Source of the DNA: JAENVU01 sp046598395
Lineage (GTDB): Bacteria > Actinomycetota > Acidimicrobiia > IMCC26256 > JAENVU01
Assembly: GCA_046598395.1 (NCBI GenBank)
Contig: JBKJIQ010000009.1
Location: 186,001 to 250,000, forward strand
DNA: 64,000 nt
Reading direction: 5' to 3'
In this document: positions 44,201-52,467 of the stretch, one piece after another
How positions within the stretch are numbered: the first letter of the stretch is position 1
How the letters are laid out: every line of letters starts with the position of its first letter
Translations under genes and position numbers: made by a program
The notes under the pieces: model-generated
Databases searched by the model: none
What the model saw: only the letters and a program-made list of their open reading frames with translations
Told to the model about the DNA's origin: nothing

Positions 44201-44447
44201 CATGAAGGTCGACCGCCCGTTGCATCGCTACTCCGGCGGCGACGGCCTCGGCCGCGCCGGCGAACATCACCAGCACACCATCGCCGAGGCCCTTGACCAC
44301 GGTGCCGCCGTTCGCCTCGGCCGCGTCGATCAGCGAGCGGTCGTGCTCCCGACGCACCACCTCGGCGCGTTCCTCGCCGAGCTTCGAGCGGAGCTCGGTC
44401 GAGCCGACGAGATCGCTGACGAGGATCGTCGCAGTCTGAGTGGCCAT
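41241..44447 (-). CDS. Class III adenylate/guanylate cyclase fused to AAA ATPase and TPR-like region
   Basis: This 1068-residue protein combines three parts. Residues 1-170 are a class III nucleotide cyclase domain with metal-binding Asp12 (VSDLVGST) and Asp56 (KGLGDGVLV). Residues about 180-450 are a STAND-type AAA ATPase with Walker A GEPGIGKT (212-219) and Walker B-like LVVEDLHWADD. The rest is a long helical repeat region resembling TPR arrays (about 520-1060). Actinobacteria commonly encode such cytoplasmic cyclase-ATPase signalling proteins, presumably sensing an unknown ligand through the repeats. I chose the ATG at 44447 since the cyclase fold starts there; the frame runs to 44708 in poor sequence. 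Confidence 0.9.
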   Translation of the reverse strand: MATQTATILVSDLVGSTELRSKLGEERAEVVRREHDRSLIDAAEANGGTVVKGLGDGVLVMFAGAAEAVAAGVAMQRAVDLHARNEHLDLAIRVGISAGDVTLEDGDCFGAPVVEASRLCGAADGGHILVAEVVRVLARGRGGHEMTSVGDLELKGLTEPVPTFDVGWEPAAGAADLRTRSPYVGRARERAVLAGRVIAARDGVGGLVLVAGEPGIGKTRLVAEVCAQFDGLTILIGGCHDGDVVPYAPFAEAVTDWARRTLAASVRNALGGDAAVIARLAPAIREVVPDAGEPLPVPADAETARLHDAVGQVLTRLSAAGPVALVVEDLHWADDATVGMLRTLARVATRTHVLVIGTYRETDLDRRHPFAKALPELQRETDVTRIALDGLGTEDVQALLERISGHAVPGEFAERLAAETDGNPFFLRETLLHLADEGQLRVEDGVWVAAPDAELSIPAGVRDVIGRRLSRLSPDSNKLLAAGALFEVSFPLAIAAIVTKIDEEDALDAIDEALEARIVTATDEFDRYAFTHALFRHTLVEELNPSRQVRMHRAIAEAIEKEMRGAPDAALAATLARHYLHSAAIPGAERGVPYALAVADDAAARYARFEELAALRTAAELLEEGDDRVVEVQRRIAQAGLLAQIDPETVLADAASAADGLAASEGVDAAADLVAELIRGQNTLEDITVSWRLARLGRRWLRAERRDYQWALVRQAELEERDHNDPMTPGIPVDDDEYRELRAVLAELPSELRAGFLCDAPASGAEGRERLDAGGFAGVLASGAWRVGIDRLGDDVGTFHEQGLVAMEAFMLAFRSRLQSVVGDFDAAAADLDVALALLPRIAPGSNQHLQVLVVPMLRDVIGGVDLGVDVADVLLAASERPDTKWAGLALRLAAARGLVIGGFDDRARVLVDEALPALERAGGWAPNAQIALAYAVETAWRLGDAGYVPVLERNVREKWLDPDLDYPEVDARWSYALLCALDGRPDDARRWFDEARRVLTERDSEPLIVGLDFNAAEVELSLGPAGDATGFANCIAAGRRRSGHEAMAAWLPRLDDLESRGAKVFHT

Positions 44448-44499
44448 GAATCGAACCCTACATTGAGCACCGCGGCCACAGACCGGGGCGGGAGTGCGG

Positions 44500-45423
44500 C
44501 TACACCGTCTCGAACCGACCCAGCCCGTAGTCACCCGCGATGGTGGTGCGGTGCATGCACCGCCCGTGCTCGGGCGCCATCCCCGAGACCGAGTGGAGCA
44601 CCCGCCAGTTGTCCCAGACGAGCATGTCGGTCGGGCGCCACTGGTGGAAGTAGCTGAGGTCCTTCGCCGCCGTGCAGATCTCCTCACACACGGCCGCCAG
44701 GAGCGCATCGCCCTTCGCGTCCTCCCGCGTCGCGAGACCCTTCGCCATCCACGGCGACACGTGCAGCACCTTCTCGCCCGCGCGGCGAGTCCACACCGCG
44801 GGATGTAGCGCGCGCGGTCGCCCCGCGAACTCCGTCATCACCGCGGCGGCATCGCGCGACGGTTCCACTTCCACGAAATCGGCGGGCCGCCCGAAGCGCA
44901 GGTTGTCGAGGATCACGTCCATCTCATAGATGACGGTCTCATGCTTGATCTGGTCACGCAGCCCAGATGACAGCACGTCGTAGAGAGCGATGCCATCAAC
45001 GAAACCGGTGAGGCCACCCTCGGGCGCGACCTCCACCGCACGCAGCACGCCGGCGCGGTTGAGTTCGTCGTTGTAGCAGTGATCGAAGTGCCACGGCAGC
45101 CACTGTGAGAGCACCTGTCCGTTCACCTGGACGCGCCCCGGCTGGTTCGGCAGGTGGCGAATCTCGATCACGCCAACCTCGCCCCCGGCGCGCGGCGTCG
45201 CCTGGCTCGGGTGGTCCTTCAGCGGGCCGATCGCGGTGCTGAGCGCCACTTGCATCTGCGGCGTCGGCTCGATGTTCTCGAAGACGAGCAGCCCGTAGTC
45301 CTCGAAGAGATCGCGGATCTGCCTACGGACGTCGTCGTCGGCCAGGACGGTCCGGTTGACACCGCCCACTCGGGCACCGAAGGCGAGATCGTCGCGCACG
45401 GGTCGTACGGTCAAGTTGGTCAT
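44500..45423 (-). CDS. TauD/TfdA-type Fe(II)/2-oxoglutarate dioxygenase
   Basis: This 307-residue dioxygenase has the HxD pair of the TauD family at His112-Asp114 (LPWHFDHCYNDE) and a distal His in LHSVSGM or MHRTTIAG; RxT-like residues near the end bind 2-oxoglutarate. The start ATG (45423) has AGGAGGA nearby. Its first bases overlap the stop of the upstream hydrolase gene (ATGA), so the two are translated together. Unlike the dioxygenase at 12772, its N-terminus (MTNLTVRPVRDDLAFGARV) resembles the clavaminate synthase/TfdA group more than taurine dioxygenase. The substrate is unknown. Confidence 0.88.
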   Translation of the reverse strand: MTNLTVRPVRDDLAFGARVGGVNRTVLADDDVRRQIRDLFEDYGLLVFENIEPTPQMQVALSTAIGPLKDHPSQATPRAGGEVGVIEIRHLPNQPGRVQVNGQVLSQWLPWHFDHCYNDELNRAGVLRAVEVAPEGGLTGFVDGIALYDVLSSGLRDQIKHETVIYEMDVILDNLRFGRPADFVEVEPSRDAAAVMTEFAGRPRALHPAVWTRRAGEKVLHVSPWMAKGLATREDAKGDALLAAVCEEICTAAKDLSYFHQWRPTDMLVWDNWRVLHSVSGMAPEHGRCMHRTTIAGDYGLGRFETV

Positions 45424-46307
45424 GATCGATTCCTCCTGTGCGCCGGCGCGCCGATGGTTCGGTCGGCCCAGTCGACGAGTTGCGGAACGAGCAACGGCCA
45501 GCGGACGAACAGCGAACCCGTGTGCTCGATCTCGGCCCGGCGCTCGTTCCACTCGTCGTCGCCCCACGGCGGCTCGACCAGCTCGGCGCCCGACAGGCCC
45601 GCGGCAAGCGCCTCGGAAGTGGCTCGGGTGTGCGACATATCCGACGCGCCACTGCGAAACACCAGGACCGGAGCGCGCAGACGCGCTACGTCGGCATCGT
45701 CGAGTCCGGGCACGAGCGACTCGTCGCACGGGCAATAGGCGAGCGCCCACCGGTCCATGACGTCGAGGAACTCTTGGCGGTCCATCGCCAGGAAGCGTGC
45801 CCGATTACGCGGGTTGCGGTCCTGCGTCTCCTGCCACTGGTCGAGCCCGACGACCGCATCCATCCCACCGTGCCACGCGGCGTCGGCCGACGGCATGCAG
45901 TAGTAGTTGGCGAGTTGGAGCAATCCCGGGATACCTCCGCTGATCCACCACATCGCGAGGCCGGCGTTGACATCGGGACACCGCGCCGCAGTGAGGAGCG
46001 AGACCCGAGCGCCACCCGAGCCGCCGGCGATCACGGTGGGGCCAAGGTCGAGGTAACGCAGCAGCGCGCCGAGTGTTTCCGCTTGGACCTCCGACTCCGA
46101 CCGGCCGCGGAACACGACCGACGACGCACCACAGTTCGGACGGTCCCAGGTGAGAACCTGGCGACCCGTCTCAGCAAGGGCCCGCGCCATCTCCATGAGG
46201 CCGCGATCTTCCTTGGTAAACCGACCGCCGGGCGTGAGCACCCATGGCTGACCTTCGCCCACCAACTCGTAGGCGATCTCGATCCCGTCCAGCTGTGCGA
46301 CCGGCAT
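45420..46307 (-). CDS. Alpha/beta hydrolase coupled to a TauD dioxygenase
   Basis: This 295-residue protein shows an alpha/beta hydrolase core: VLTPGGRFTKED in place of a classical HG motif, WDRPNCGAS, and a nucleophile elbow AGGSGGARV (Ser near 105). The acid and His are less clear (RSGASDMSH; PWGDDEWNERR). The elbow GGSGGA is unusual next to the standard GxSxG with a bulky residue, but the pattern is still G-x-S-x-G. GGGGAGAGG sits just upstream of ATG 46307. The four-base overlap with the dioxygenase implies a joint function, perhaps hydrolysis and oxygenation of the same compound. Confidence 0.82.
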   Translation of the reverse strand: MPVAQLDGIEIAYELVGEGQPWVLTPGGRFTKEDRGLMEMARALAETGRQVLTWDRPNCGASSVVFRGRSESEVQAETLGALLRYLDLGPTVIAGGSGGARVSLLTAARCPDVNAGLAMWWISGGIPGLLQLANYYCMPSADAAWHGGMDAVVGLDQWQETQDRNPRNRARFLAMDRQEFLDVMDRWALAYCPCDESLVPGLDDADVARLRAPVLVFRSGASDMSHTRATSEALAAGLSGAELVEPPWGDDEWNERRAEIEHTGSLFVRWPLLVPQLVDWADRTIGAPAHRRNRS

Positions 46308-46473
46308 GCACCTCTCCCCCGTACGGCGTCCCCCGGTCTACCAGCCAACGCCCCGGCAGTCGATAACCCGGGGGCCCGACGACCGCGACGAAGGGGCGGC
46401 CTCGTGACCGGAGAGAACATCGGTTCAGGCGATCCGCTTGCCCCGCCGCGGGCATTGCTGGGAGAGTGACCGC

Positions 46474-47928
46474 ATGCAGGGGCAGCGCGAGGGGGAACCG
46501 GGTTCCGCGACAGAGCGCGCGGTGGTGGAGCGCCCGTCACAGAAACCCACGGCCGTTCAACGGGCACTGAAGAGACTCGCTCGTCTCGCGTTGTCCGTGT
46601 CCTTTCGTCGGGTCGACGTCGTCGGCTCACTCCCGGACCCCGACCGACCGGCGATCATCGCGGTCAACCACACCAACGGTCTGGGCGATGCCGTCGTCGT
46701 CCTCGCGCGGACACCAGGCTTCCCCAGCTTTCTCGCGGCGGCCTCGTGGTGGAAGTTCGCGCCGGCGCGCTGGCTCTTCGGGCTCGCGGGCGTGCTCCCG
46801 ATCCACCGGCGGCGCGAAGGCGAGGACACCGATCAGAACACGTCCAGCTTCGCCGCCTGCGAGGCGGCACTGGCGGCGGGCCGCCAGATCGCGATCCACC
46901 CGGAGGGCGAGATGCACGCCGGGACCGCGCTCCTCCCACTCCGCACCGGTGCGGCGCGCATCGCGCTCGGCGCGGCGGCCCACACCGATACGCGCGAGCT
47001 TTCCGTGATTCCTTACGGCATCGTCTACGAGGACCGCGGACGATTCCGTTCAGACGCGACGCTGAACATCGGAGCACCCATCCCTGTCGACGGTTGGGTT
47101 CGCGAGTACCGCCGCGACCCGGAGCCTGCGGTACGAGCGTTCACCAACGCGATCGCCGAGGGACTCTCATCGGTGACGGCGAATCACGAGAGCGCGGAAG
47201 GGGCCCGCGTCATCGCGCAGGCCGCCATCCTCACCCTGCGCGACAGGGATGAGTTGGCAGAACGGGAGTCGGGCTACGGGCATCGACACCTGCTGATCCG
47301 GCAGCTCGCGATCGCCATCGACGCCGTCGGCGGCGAATCGAGCGAGCCGTTTCAGCAGGTCGAGGCCGCGGTCAACGCACATCGCGTCGACCTTGGCTCG
47401 CTCGGCATCGGGCCCGACTCCCCACTGCCCCATCTCGAGCAACTTCCGGATTCCGAGAAAGCTCGCCGGCAACGCGAGCTCGGTGCGCTGACGCCGATCG
47501 CGGCAGTGGGCGCCATGCTGAACGCGCCGGTGGCGCTGGCGCTCGTGACCGTCGGTCGCTTCGTCCGCGACGACGGATGGCAGGCCACCACGAGAGGCGC
47601 GCTTGGTGTCGTTCTCTGCCCGATCGTTTGGGCGCTCGAGGCCGAGGCCATCTCGCGGGTCACGAACCGTCGGGTCATGGCAACAATCGCAGTCACCCTT
47701 GCCGCACCCCTCGGCGGCTGGGCGTCTCTCGCGTGGTACGAGCGATCGCAGGAACTTCGCCGCGCCGCCTGGCACGACCGCGTCGCGAGCCAACAACCCG
47801 CAGAGCTGAATGCCGCGCGCTCGAGCCGCGCTCGCGTACGCGTTCTCGTCGAATCGATCCTCGCGTCGGCGCGTGCTGGCGACGACGACCGTATGCAACC
47901 AGGGGTCGTCGGCGCCGTCTCGTCCTGA
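46474..47928 (+). CDS. 1-acylglycerol-3-phosphate O-acyltransferase-like protein
   Basis: This 484-residue protein has the PlsC acyltransferase motifs: NHxxxxxD as NHTNGLGD (65-72), the HRRREGED arginine-rich site (111-118) and HPEGEMH (142-148). The family acylates lysophosphatidate or related lipids at the membrane. A long C-terminal extension includes hydrophobic helices (LNAPVALALVTVGRF, GVVLCPIVWALEAEA, ATIAVTLAAPLGGWASL). This layout resembles glycerol-3-phosphate acyltransferase-like proteins with an extra membrane domain. ATG 46474 is preceded by GGGAGAG. It is convergent with the NTE-like phospholipase, which may perform the opposing deacylation. Confidence 0.85.
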   Translation: MQGQREGEPGSATERAVVERPSQKPTAVQRALKRLARLALSVSFRRVDVVGSLPDPDRPAIIAVNHTNGLGDAVVVLARTPGFPSFLAAASWWKFAPARWLFGLAGVLPIHRRREGEDTDQNTSSFAACEAALAAGRQIAIHPEGEMHAGTALLPLRTGAARIALGAAAHTDTRELSVIPYGIVYEDRGRFRSDATLNIGAPIPVDGWVREYRRDPEPAVRAFTNAIAEGLSSVTANHESAEGARVIAQAAILTLRDRDELAERESGYGHRHLLIRQLAIAIDAVGGESSEPFQQVEAAVNAHRVDLGSLGIGPDSPLPHLEQLPDSEKARRQRELGALTPIAAVGAMLNAPVALALVTVGRFVRDDGWQATTRGALGVVLCPIVWALEAEAISRVTNRRVMATIAVTLAAPLGGWASLAWYERSQELRRAAWHDRVASQQPAELNAARSSRARVRVLVESILASARAGDDDRMQPGVVGAVSS

Positions 47929-47931
47929 GGA

Positions 47932-49674
47932 TCAGCGCCAGGTTTCGAGCTGGGACGAGATCGACTCGAGCACCTTCTTCGCTTCGGCGTAGCCGGCCGC
48001 GATCACCCGAGAAGCGGTCGAATACGCCGTAAGGCCGACATCGGGAAACTCCGGTGCGATGAGCACATCGGCATCGGAGCGCGCCCGGTCGCGCGCACCG
48101 AGGCTCGTGACCTGCGCGGTGCGGTTCAGCACCTTGAGGAGATTCGGGTACCGCGGTGAGTCCGGGTCCGGTCGGCGCCACGGCGTCAGCGCGGACGCGA
48201 CCTCAGGAGAGCCGGGCGCAACCCGAAAGTCATCGGTGACCGAGACGTCGATCGCGATCACTCGCTCGGCGCCGAGCGAGCGCATCGTCGCGACGGGCAG
48301 GTTGTCGAGGACCGCCCCGTCGATGTGGAGGCTGCCGTCGGTGTCCGCAACCGCAGGCCAGATCGCCGGTGGAGACGCGCTCGCCCTCACCCATGTGGCC
48401 ACCCGACCCCGACGCCTCACCGCGAGCGCCCCACGGCTCAGGTCCACCGTCGTCACGAATGTTGGGATCCAGAGATCCTCGAGCTGCGCATCACCGAACA
48501 TCCGCTCGAACATGGCTGCGGCTGCCTTCACCGACAGGAGCGCGACGGTGGGCAGTGTGATCCTCCGATCGAGGCGCAGCTTCTGGAACTCCCGGGTGTC
48601 GGTCTCCGCCATCACGCGCGGGTCCCATCCAGCTGCGACCTGCGCGGCGATCACGGCACCGATGCTCGACCCTCCCACCAGATCGATCGGTACCCCGATC
48701 TCCCGAAGCGCGCGGACCGCGCCGATCTCGGCAAAGGCCTTCGCGCCACCACCCCCGAGCACGAGTCCGATAGAGCGGCCCGCGAGGTGACGTGCGACGC
48801 GATCGATGTCAGCGGGCGGCATGCCCTCGCGCACATGGTGGTGCGCCCCGAACGGGCGCAATGCCAACCAGCCGTCGGTACCCGAGGGCAGCGCCCTTCC
48901 CGAGGGTTGCACGAGTACGAGCTCTTCGGCCACACCGTCGCCGTGAGGGTCAAGACGCGCGAGCAACTCGAGATCGCCTCGGAGTGCCGGTTGAGTCTTC
49001 GCGTCGACGAGAACGAGCACACGGTCGGCCTGACCCAGCGCCGCCTGCCCCCACCCTTGGTCAGGGACGAGCAGCACGCTGGTGCCGGATTCCTCGTGGG
49101 CGTCAACGGTCTCGGCCAGCTCGGCAGGTTGCTCGCGGACCACCACGCAGGGTCCGACCCGACCGAGCGCCACCTCGAGCTGATGCAGGAACCGTTCCCG
49201 GACGTCGGGCGACACTGCCGCGAGCACGACGATGGTTCGGGCCCTCGGAGCATGTCGGTGACGCGCCGACGGGGTCACGCGCTCGGCCACTCGACGCGTC
49301 AGCCACCCGAGCGTCGCCGGCTCCTCGCGGAGCAACCGCTCGAACGTCGGACGATCAAGGCACGCGAGCTCGGTGTCGCGCACCGCGCGGGCCGTCGCCG
49401 AGCGAGGCTGGGAGGCGAGCAGGCCCATCTCCCCGAGGGGCTCGTCCCGGCCGAGCTCTGCGACCGTCTCTCCCCCGGCGATGACCCGAATCCGACCCCG
49501 CACGATGACGTACAACGAGTCGGCCTCGTCACCCTCCTCGAAGAGCGTGTCTCCCGCGCCGAGGACGACCCAGTCGACCTCCCCGGCGAGGCGCTCGAGG
49601 AGACCCTCGTCGACGCCCTGGAACAGGCCTGATCTGGCGAGCTGACGAACCCGGTCTTCGCTCTCAGTGCGCAC
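47932..49674 (-). CDS. NTE-like patatin phospholipase with cyclic nucleotide-binding domain
   Basis: This 580-residue protein has an N-terminal cyclic nucleotide-binding-type domain (about 10-120; LFEEGDEADSLYVIVRGRI in part, and LGEMGLLASQPRSATARA). A middle region of Rossmann-like strands (145-290) follows. The C-terminal patatin domain has GLVLGGGGAKAFAEIG (303-318), the nucleophile motif GGSSIGA (Ser337) and the DGAVLDNLP Asp. The layout matches neuropathy target esterase-like bacterial lysophospholipases, which may be gated by a nucleotide. The start is GTG. It is divergent from the desaturase and convergent with the acyltransferase. Confidence 0.9.
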   Translation of the reverse strand: MRTESEDRVRQLARSGLFQGVDEGLLERLAGEVDWVVLGAGDTLFEEGDEADSLYVIVRGRIRVIAGGETVAELGRDEPLGEMGLLASQPRSATARAVRDTELACLDRPTFERLLREEPATLGWLTRRVAERVTPSARHRHAPRARTIVVLAAVSPDVRERFLHQLEVALGRVGPCVVVREQPAELAETVDAHEESGTSVLLVPDQGWGQAALGQADRVLVLVDAKTQPALRGDLELLARLDPHGDGVAEELVLVQPSGRALPSGTDGWLALRPFGAHHHVREGMPPADIDRVARHLAGRSIGLVLGGGGAKAFAEIGAVRALREIGVPIDLVGGSSIGAVIAAQVAAGWDPRVMAETDTREFQKLRLDRRITLPTVALLSVKAAAAMFERMFGDAQLEDLWIPTFVTTVDLSRGALAVRRRGRVATWVRASASPPAIWPAVADTDGSLHIDGAVLDNLPVATMRSLGAERVIAIDVSVTDDFRVAPGSPEVASALTPWRRPDPDSPRYPNLLKVLNRTAQVTSLGARDRARSDADVLIAPEFPDVGLTAYSTASRVIAAGYAEAKKVLESISSQLETWR

Positions 49675-49772
49675 GCCGAGAGTGTGTCAGGTCCGCACAC
49701 GCGGTGCACCGTGCACCACCTCGGATCCTGGCGTAAGGTCCTCTCGGCAGGCAGGACGACCGGGAGGGCACC

Positions 49773-50924
49773 GTGGCAGGGACGTCAACATCACTTGTCC
49801 AGTTCGACGCGCGCACTGCAGCGGCGCCAATCGAACCAGGGGCCGACCGTGTGCGCTACGAGAAGGGGGGCGCATTCCAAGCCGTTCTGCAGCAACGGGT
49901 CCGCGAACAACTGGCCACCCACGCTCCCGGAGAGAACTGGGGCCTGCTCGGACAGATGCTGATCGCCGGCGCCTGGTTCTACACCAGCTACCTGCTGCTG
50001 GTGTTCGCTCCACTGCCGCTCTGGGCCGTTGCGATCGTTGGGTGCTCGCTGGGCCTGTCCATCGCCGGACTCCTCATGATGGTGGTCCACGACGCTGCTC
50101 ATAATGCCGTCTCGCGTCGGCATTGGCTCAATGACGGCATCGGCTGGCTGACCTCATGTGGGCTCGCCATCAGCCCAGACTGGTGGAAGGCAAAGCACAA
50201 CGGTCTCCACCATCCCTACACGAACGTCGCCGGCTTCGACGACGACGTCGACCTGGGCTCGATCGTGCGCACCGGGCCCGACCAGCCGTGGAAACCATGG
50301 CACCGGTTTCAGCACGTCTACGCGTTCGTCTTGTGCCCGCTGATGTACCTGAACATGATCTTCACCGCCGACCTTCGCTACATCTTCAAGGCGAGTGTGG
50401 GGCACCGACGCGTCGCGGTCCCGACCCTGTCGCGTACGGCGCGACTCCTTGCCCAGAAAATGGTAGGGGTCACGTTCCTCATCGGCCTGGCACTGTGGTT
50501 CCAACCCGCACTCGACGTCATCGCCGTCACCGTGGTCGCCGCGCTCGTCGCGGGCGCGTCAGTGTCACTCATCTTCCAAGTCCAGCATTGCTTCGAGGGA
50601 ACCGCGATCCCGTCTCGCGACGTGACGACCGGCGTCGTCGACCGATCGTGGCCTGTCGCCCAGGCCGAAGGCACGACAGATTTCGGGACGAGCAACCGAG
50701 TCCTGACGTGGTTCTCCGGTGGTTTGAACCACCACATCGAACACCACCTCTTCCCGAGGACCCCGCACAACCGCCTCGCTGAAATTCGTCCGATCGTCCG
50801 TGCGACCTGTGCCGAGTTCGGTGTTCAGCAAACGGAGTCACCCACATTCCGTGCTGCGATCCGCTCGCACGCCCGGTTCCTCCGGAGAATGGGCGCCCGG
50901 CCAGTTCCCAATCTCTACACCTGA
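49773..50924 (+). CDS. Fatty acid desaturase
   Basis: This 383-residue integral membrane protein has the three histidine boxes of acyl-lipid desaturases: HDAAHN (near 108), KHNGLHHPYTN (near 142-152), and NHHIEHHLFPRTPHN (near 320-334). Hydrophobic helix pairs lie between the boxes. The last box HxxHH with HLFP is typical of front-end and delta-9-like bacterial desaturases. The family introduces a double bond into fatty acyl chains using O2 and electrons from ferredoxin or cytochrome b5-like carriers. No such carrier is adjacent. The start is GTG with a GGGAGGG site. Confidence 0.92.
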   Translation: MAGTSTSLVQFDARTAAAPIEPGADRVRYEKGGAFQAVLQQRVREQLATHAPGENWGLLGQMLIAGAWFYTSYLLLVFAPLPLWAVAIVGCSLGLSIAGLLMMVVHDAAHNAVSRRHWLNDGIGWLTSCGLAISPDWWKAKHNGLHHPYTNVAGFDDDVDLGSIVRTGPDQPWKPWHRFQHVYAFVLCPLMYLNMIFTADLRYIFKASVGHRRVAVPTLSRTARLLAQKMVGVTFLIGLALWFQPALDVIAVTVVAALVAGASVSLIFQVQHCFEGTAIPSRDVTTGVVDRSWPVAQAEGTTDFGTSNRVLTWFSGGLNHHIEHHLFPRTPHNRLAEIRPIVRATCAEFGVQQTESPTFRAAIRSHARFLRRMGARPVPNLYT

Positions 50925-50943
50925 CGAAACTGGATATCTCCAG

Positions 50944-52455
50944 GTGAGCCACACAGCATCGAGCGTCGCGTCGACCCCGACCGAAACCGCGACGTGCGAG
51001 CATTACGACGTGATCATCGTGGGCGCCGGCATCTCCGGTGTGGGCGCCGCGTTCCATCTCGGTGACCAGTGTCCGGACAAGAGCTTTGTCGTCCTCGAAG
51101 CGCTCGAGAGTTTCGGCGGCACCTGGTTCATGCACCGATACCCCGGCATCCGTTCCGACAGCGATCTCTTTACCTTCGGCTATCGATTCAAACCCTGGAC
51201 CGGACATCCGATCGCAAGCGGCCCGGAGATCATGAAGTACATGGGCGACGTCATCGACGAACACGACCTCGCGCGACACATCCGTTACCAGCACCGCATT
51301 GCGAACGCGAGCTGGTCGAGCGACACCAACGAGTGGACACTCGAGGTGACGAACACCGGCACCGGCGAGACCGTGCGGTTCACCACGAACTTCCTGTGGA
51401 TGTGCCAGGGGTACTACCGGCACGCACAGGGCTATACGCCCGACTGGCCAGGAATGGACCGGTACGAAGGCCAGATCGTGCATCCCCAGACGTGGCCCGA
51501 GGACCTCGACTATACGGGAAAGAAGGTGATCGTCATCGGTTCGGGCGCCACCACCGCGACCGTGGTCCCGGCCATCGCGGCCGACTGCGCCCACGTGACC
51601 GTGCTGCAGCGCTCACCGACGTACTTCTTTAGCGGCGCCAACACGAACGAACTCGCCGACACCCTCCGCGAACTCGACATCGACGAGACCTGGATCCACG
51701 AGATCGTGCGCCGCAAGATCCTGCACGACCAGGACCTACTCACGAGCCTCTCGTTCGATCAGCCCGCATTCGTGAAGGAGGCGTTGATCGCCGACGTCCA
51801 GGCGCGACTCCCCGATGGCTACGACGTGGAGACGCACTTCACGCCGAAGTATCGACCGTGGCAACAGCGCGTGGCGTTCGTACCCGACGGCGACCTCTTC
51901 GCGGGCATCTCCGCCGGCAAGGCATCGATGGTGACCGACGAGATCGAGTCGTTCACAGAGAAGGGAATCCGGCTCACCTCTGGCCGCGAACTCGAAGCCG
52001 ACATCATCGTCACCGCCACCGGCTTCAACCTGAGTGTGCTCGGCGACATCGCATTCACCGTCGACGGCAAGCCGGTCGACTTCGCCGACACCGTCACGTA
52101 CCGCGGGATGATGTTCACGGGCGTGCCCAACCTGGTGTGGGTGTTCGGGTACTTCCGCGCGAGCTGGACCCTGCGGGTGGAGCTCATCTGCGACGTCGTG
52201 GGTCGACTGTTGCACCACATGGACGAACTCGGGGCCGCACGCGTCACGCCGGCGCTGCGTCCGGAGGATGCCGACATGGCGATCGGTCCGTGGATGGACC
52301 CGGAGAATTTCAACCCCGGCTACCTCAACCGTTCGATGCACTTGATGCCCCGGCGCGGCGACAAGCCCGAGTGGCAGCACACCCAGGACTACTGGGCCGA
52401 GAAAGACCTGCTCCCCGCAGCCGATCTCGACGACGGATGCCTCATCTACGAGTGA
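50944..52455 (+). CDS. Baeyer-Villiger-type flavin monooxygenase
   Basis: This 503-residue flavoprotein contains the FAD motif DVIIVGAGISG (22-32), GGTWFMHRYPGIRSDSD (58-74), the Baeyer-Villiger-like fingerprint YEGQIVHPQTWP (174-185) with Tyr in place of Phe, and an NADPH motif VIVIGSGATTAT (195-206). ATGFNL and NLVWVFGYF segments support the family. It follows the desaturase by 19 bases and may share its transcript. GTG 50944 is the chosen start. Members with this pattern include ethionamide monooxygenase-type enzymes of actinobacteria; the substrate is unknown. Confidence 0.88.
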   Translation: MSHTASSVASTPTETATCEHYDVIIVGAGISGVGAAFHLGDQCPDKSFVVLEALESFGGTWFMHRYPGIRSDSDLFTFGYRFKPWTGHPIASGPEIMKYMGDVIDEHDLARHIRYQHRIANASWSSDTNEWTLEVTNTGTGETVRFTTNFLWMCQGYYRHAQGYTPDWPGMDRYEGQIVHPQTWPEDLDYTGKKVIVIGSGATTATVVPAIAADCAHVTVLQRSPTYFFSGANTNELADTLRELDIDETWIHEIVRRKILHDQDLLTSLSFDQPAFVKEALIADVQARLPDGYDVETHFTPKYRPWQQRVAFVPDGDLFAGISAGKASMVTDEIESFTEKGIRLTSGRELEADIIVTATGFNLSVLGDIAFTVDGKPVDFADTVTYRGMMFTGVPNLVWVFGYFRASWTLRVELICDVVGRLLHHMDELGAARVTPALRPEDADMAIGPWMDPENFNPGYLNRSMHLMPRRGDKPEWQHTQDYWAEKDLLPAADLDDGCLIYE

Positions 52456-52467
52456 CGAACTCGCCCG

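Noticed and set aside
41313..44657. Long plus-strand open frames across the cyclase region
   Set aside because: They mirror the 1068-residue cyclase/AAA gene on the opposite strand, which has clear Walker and cyclase motifs.
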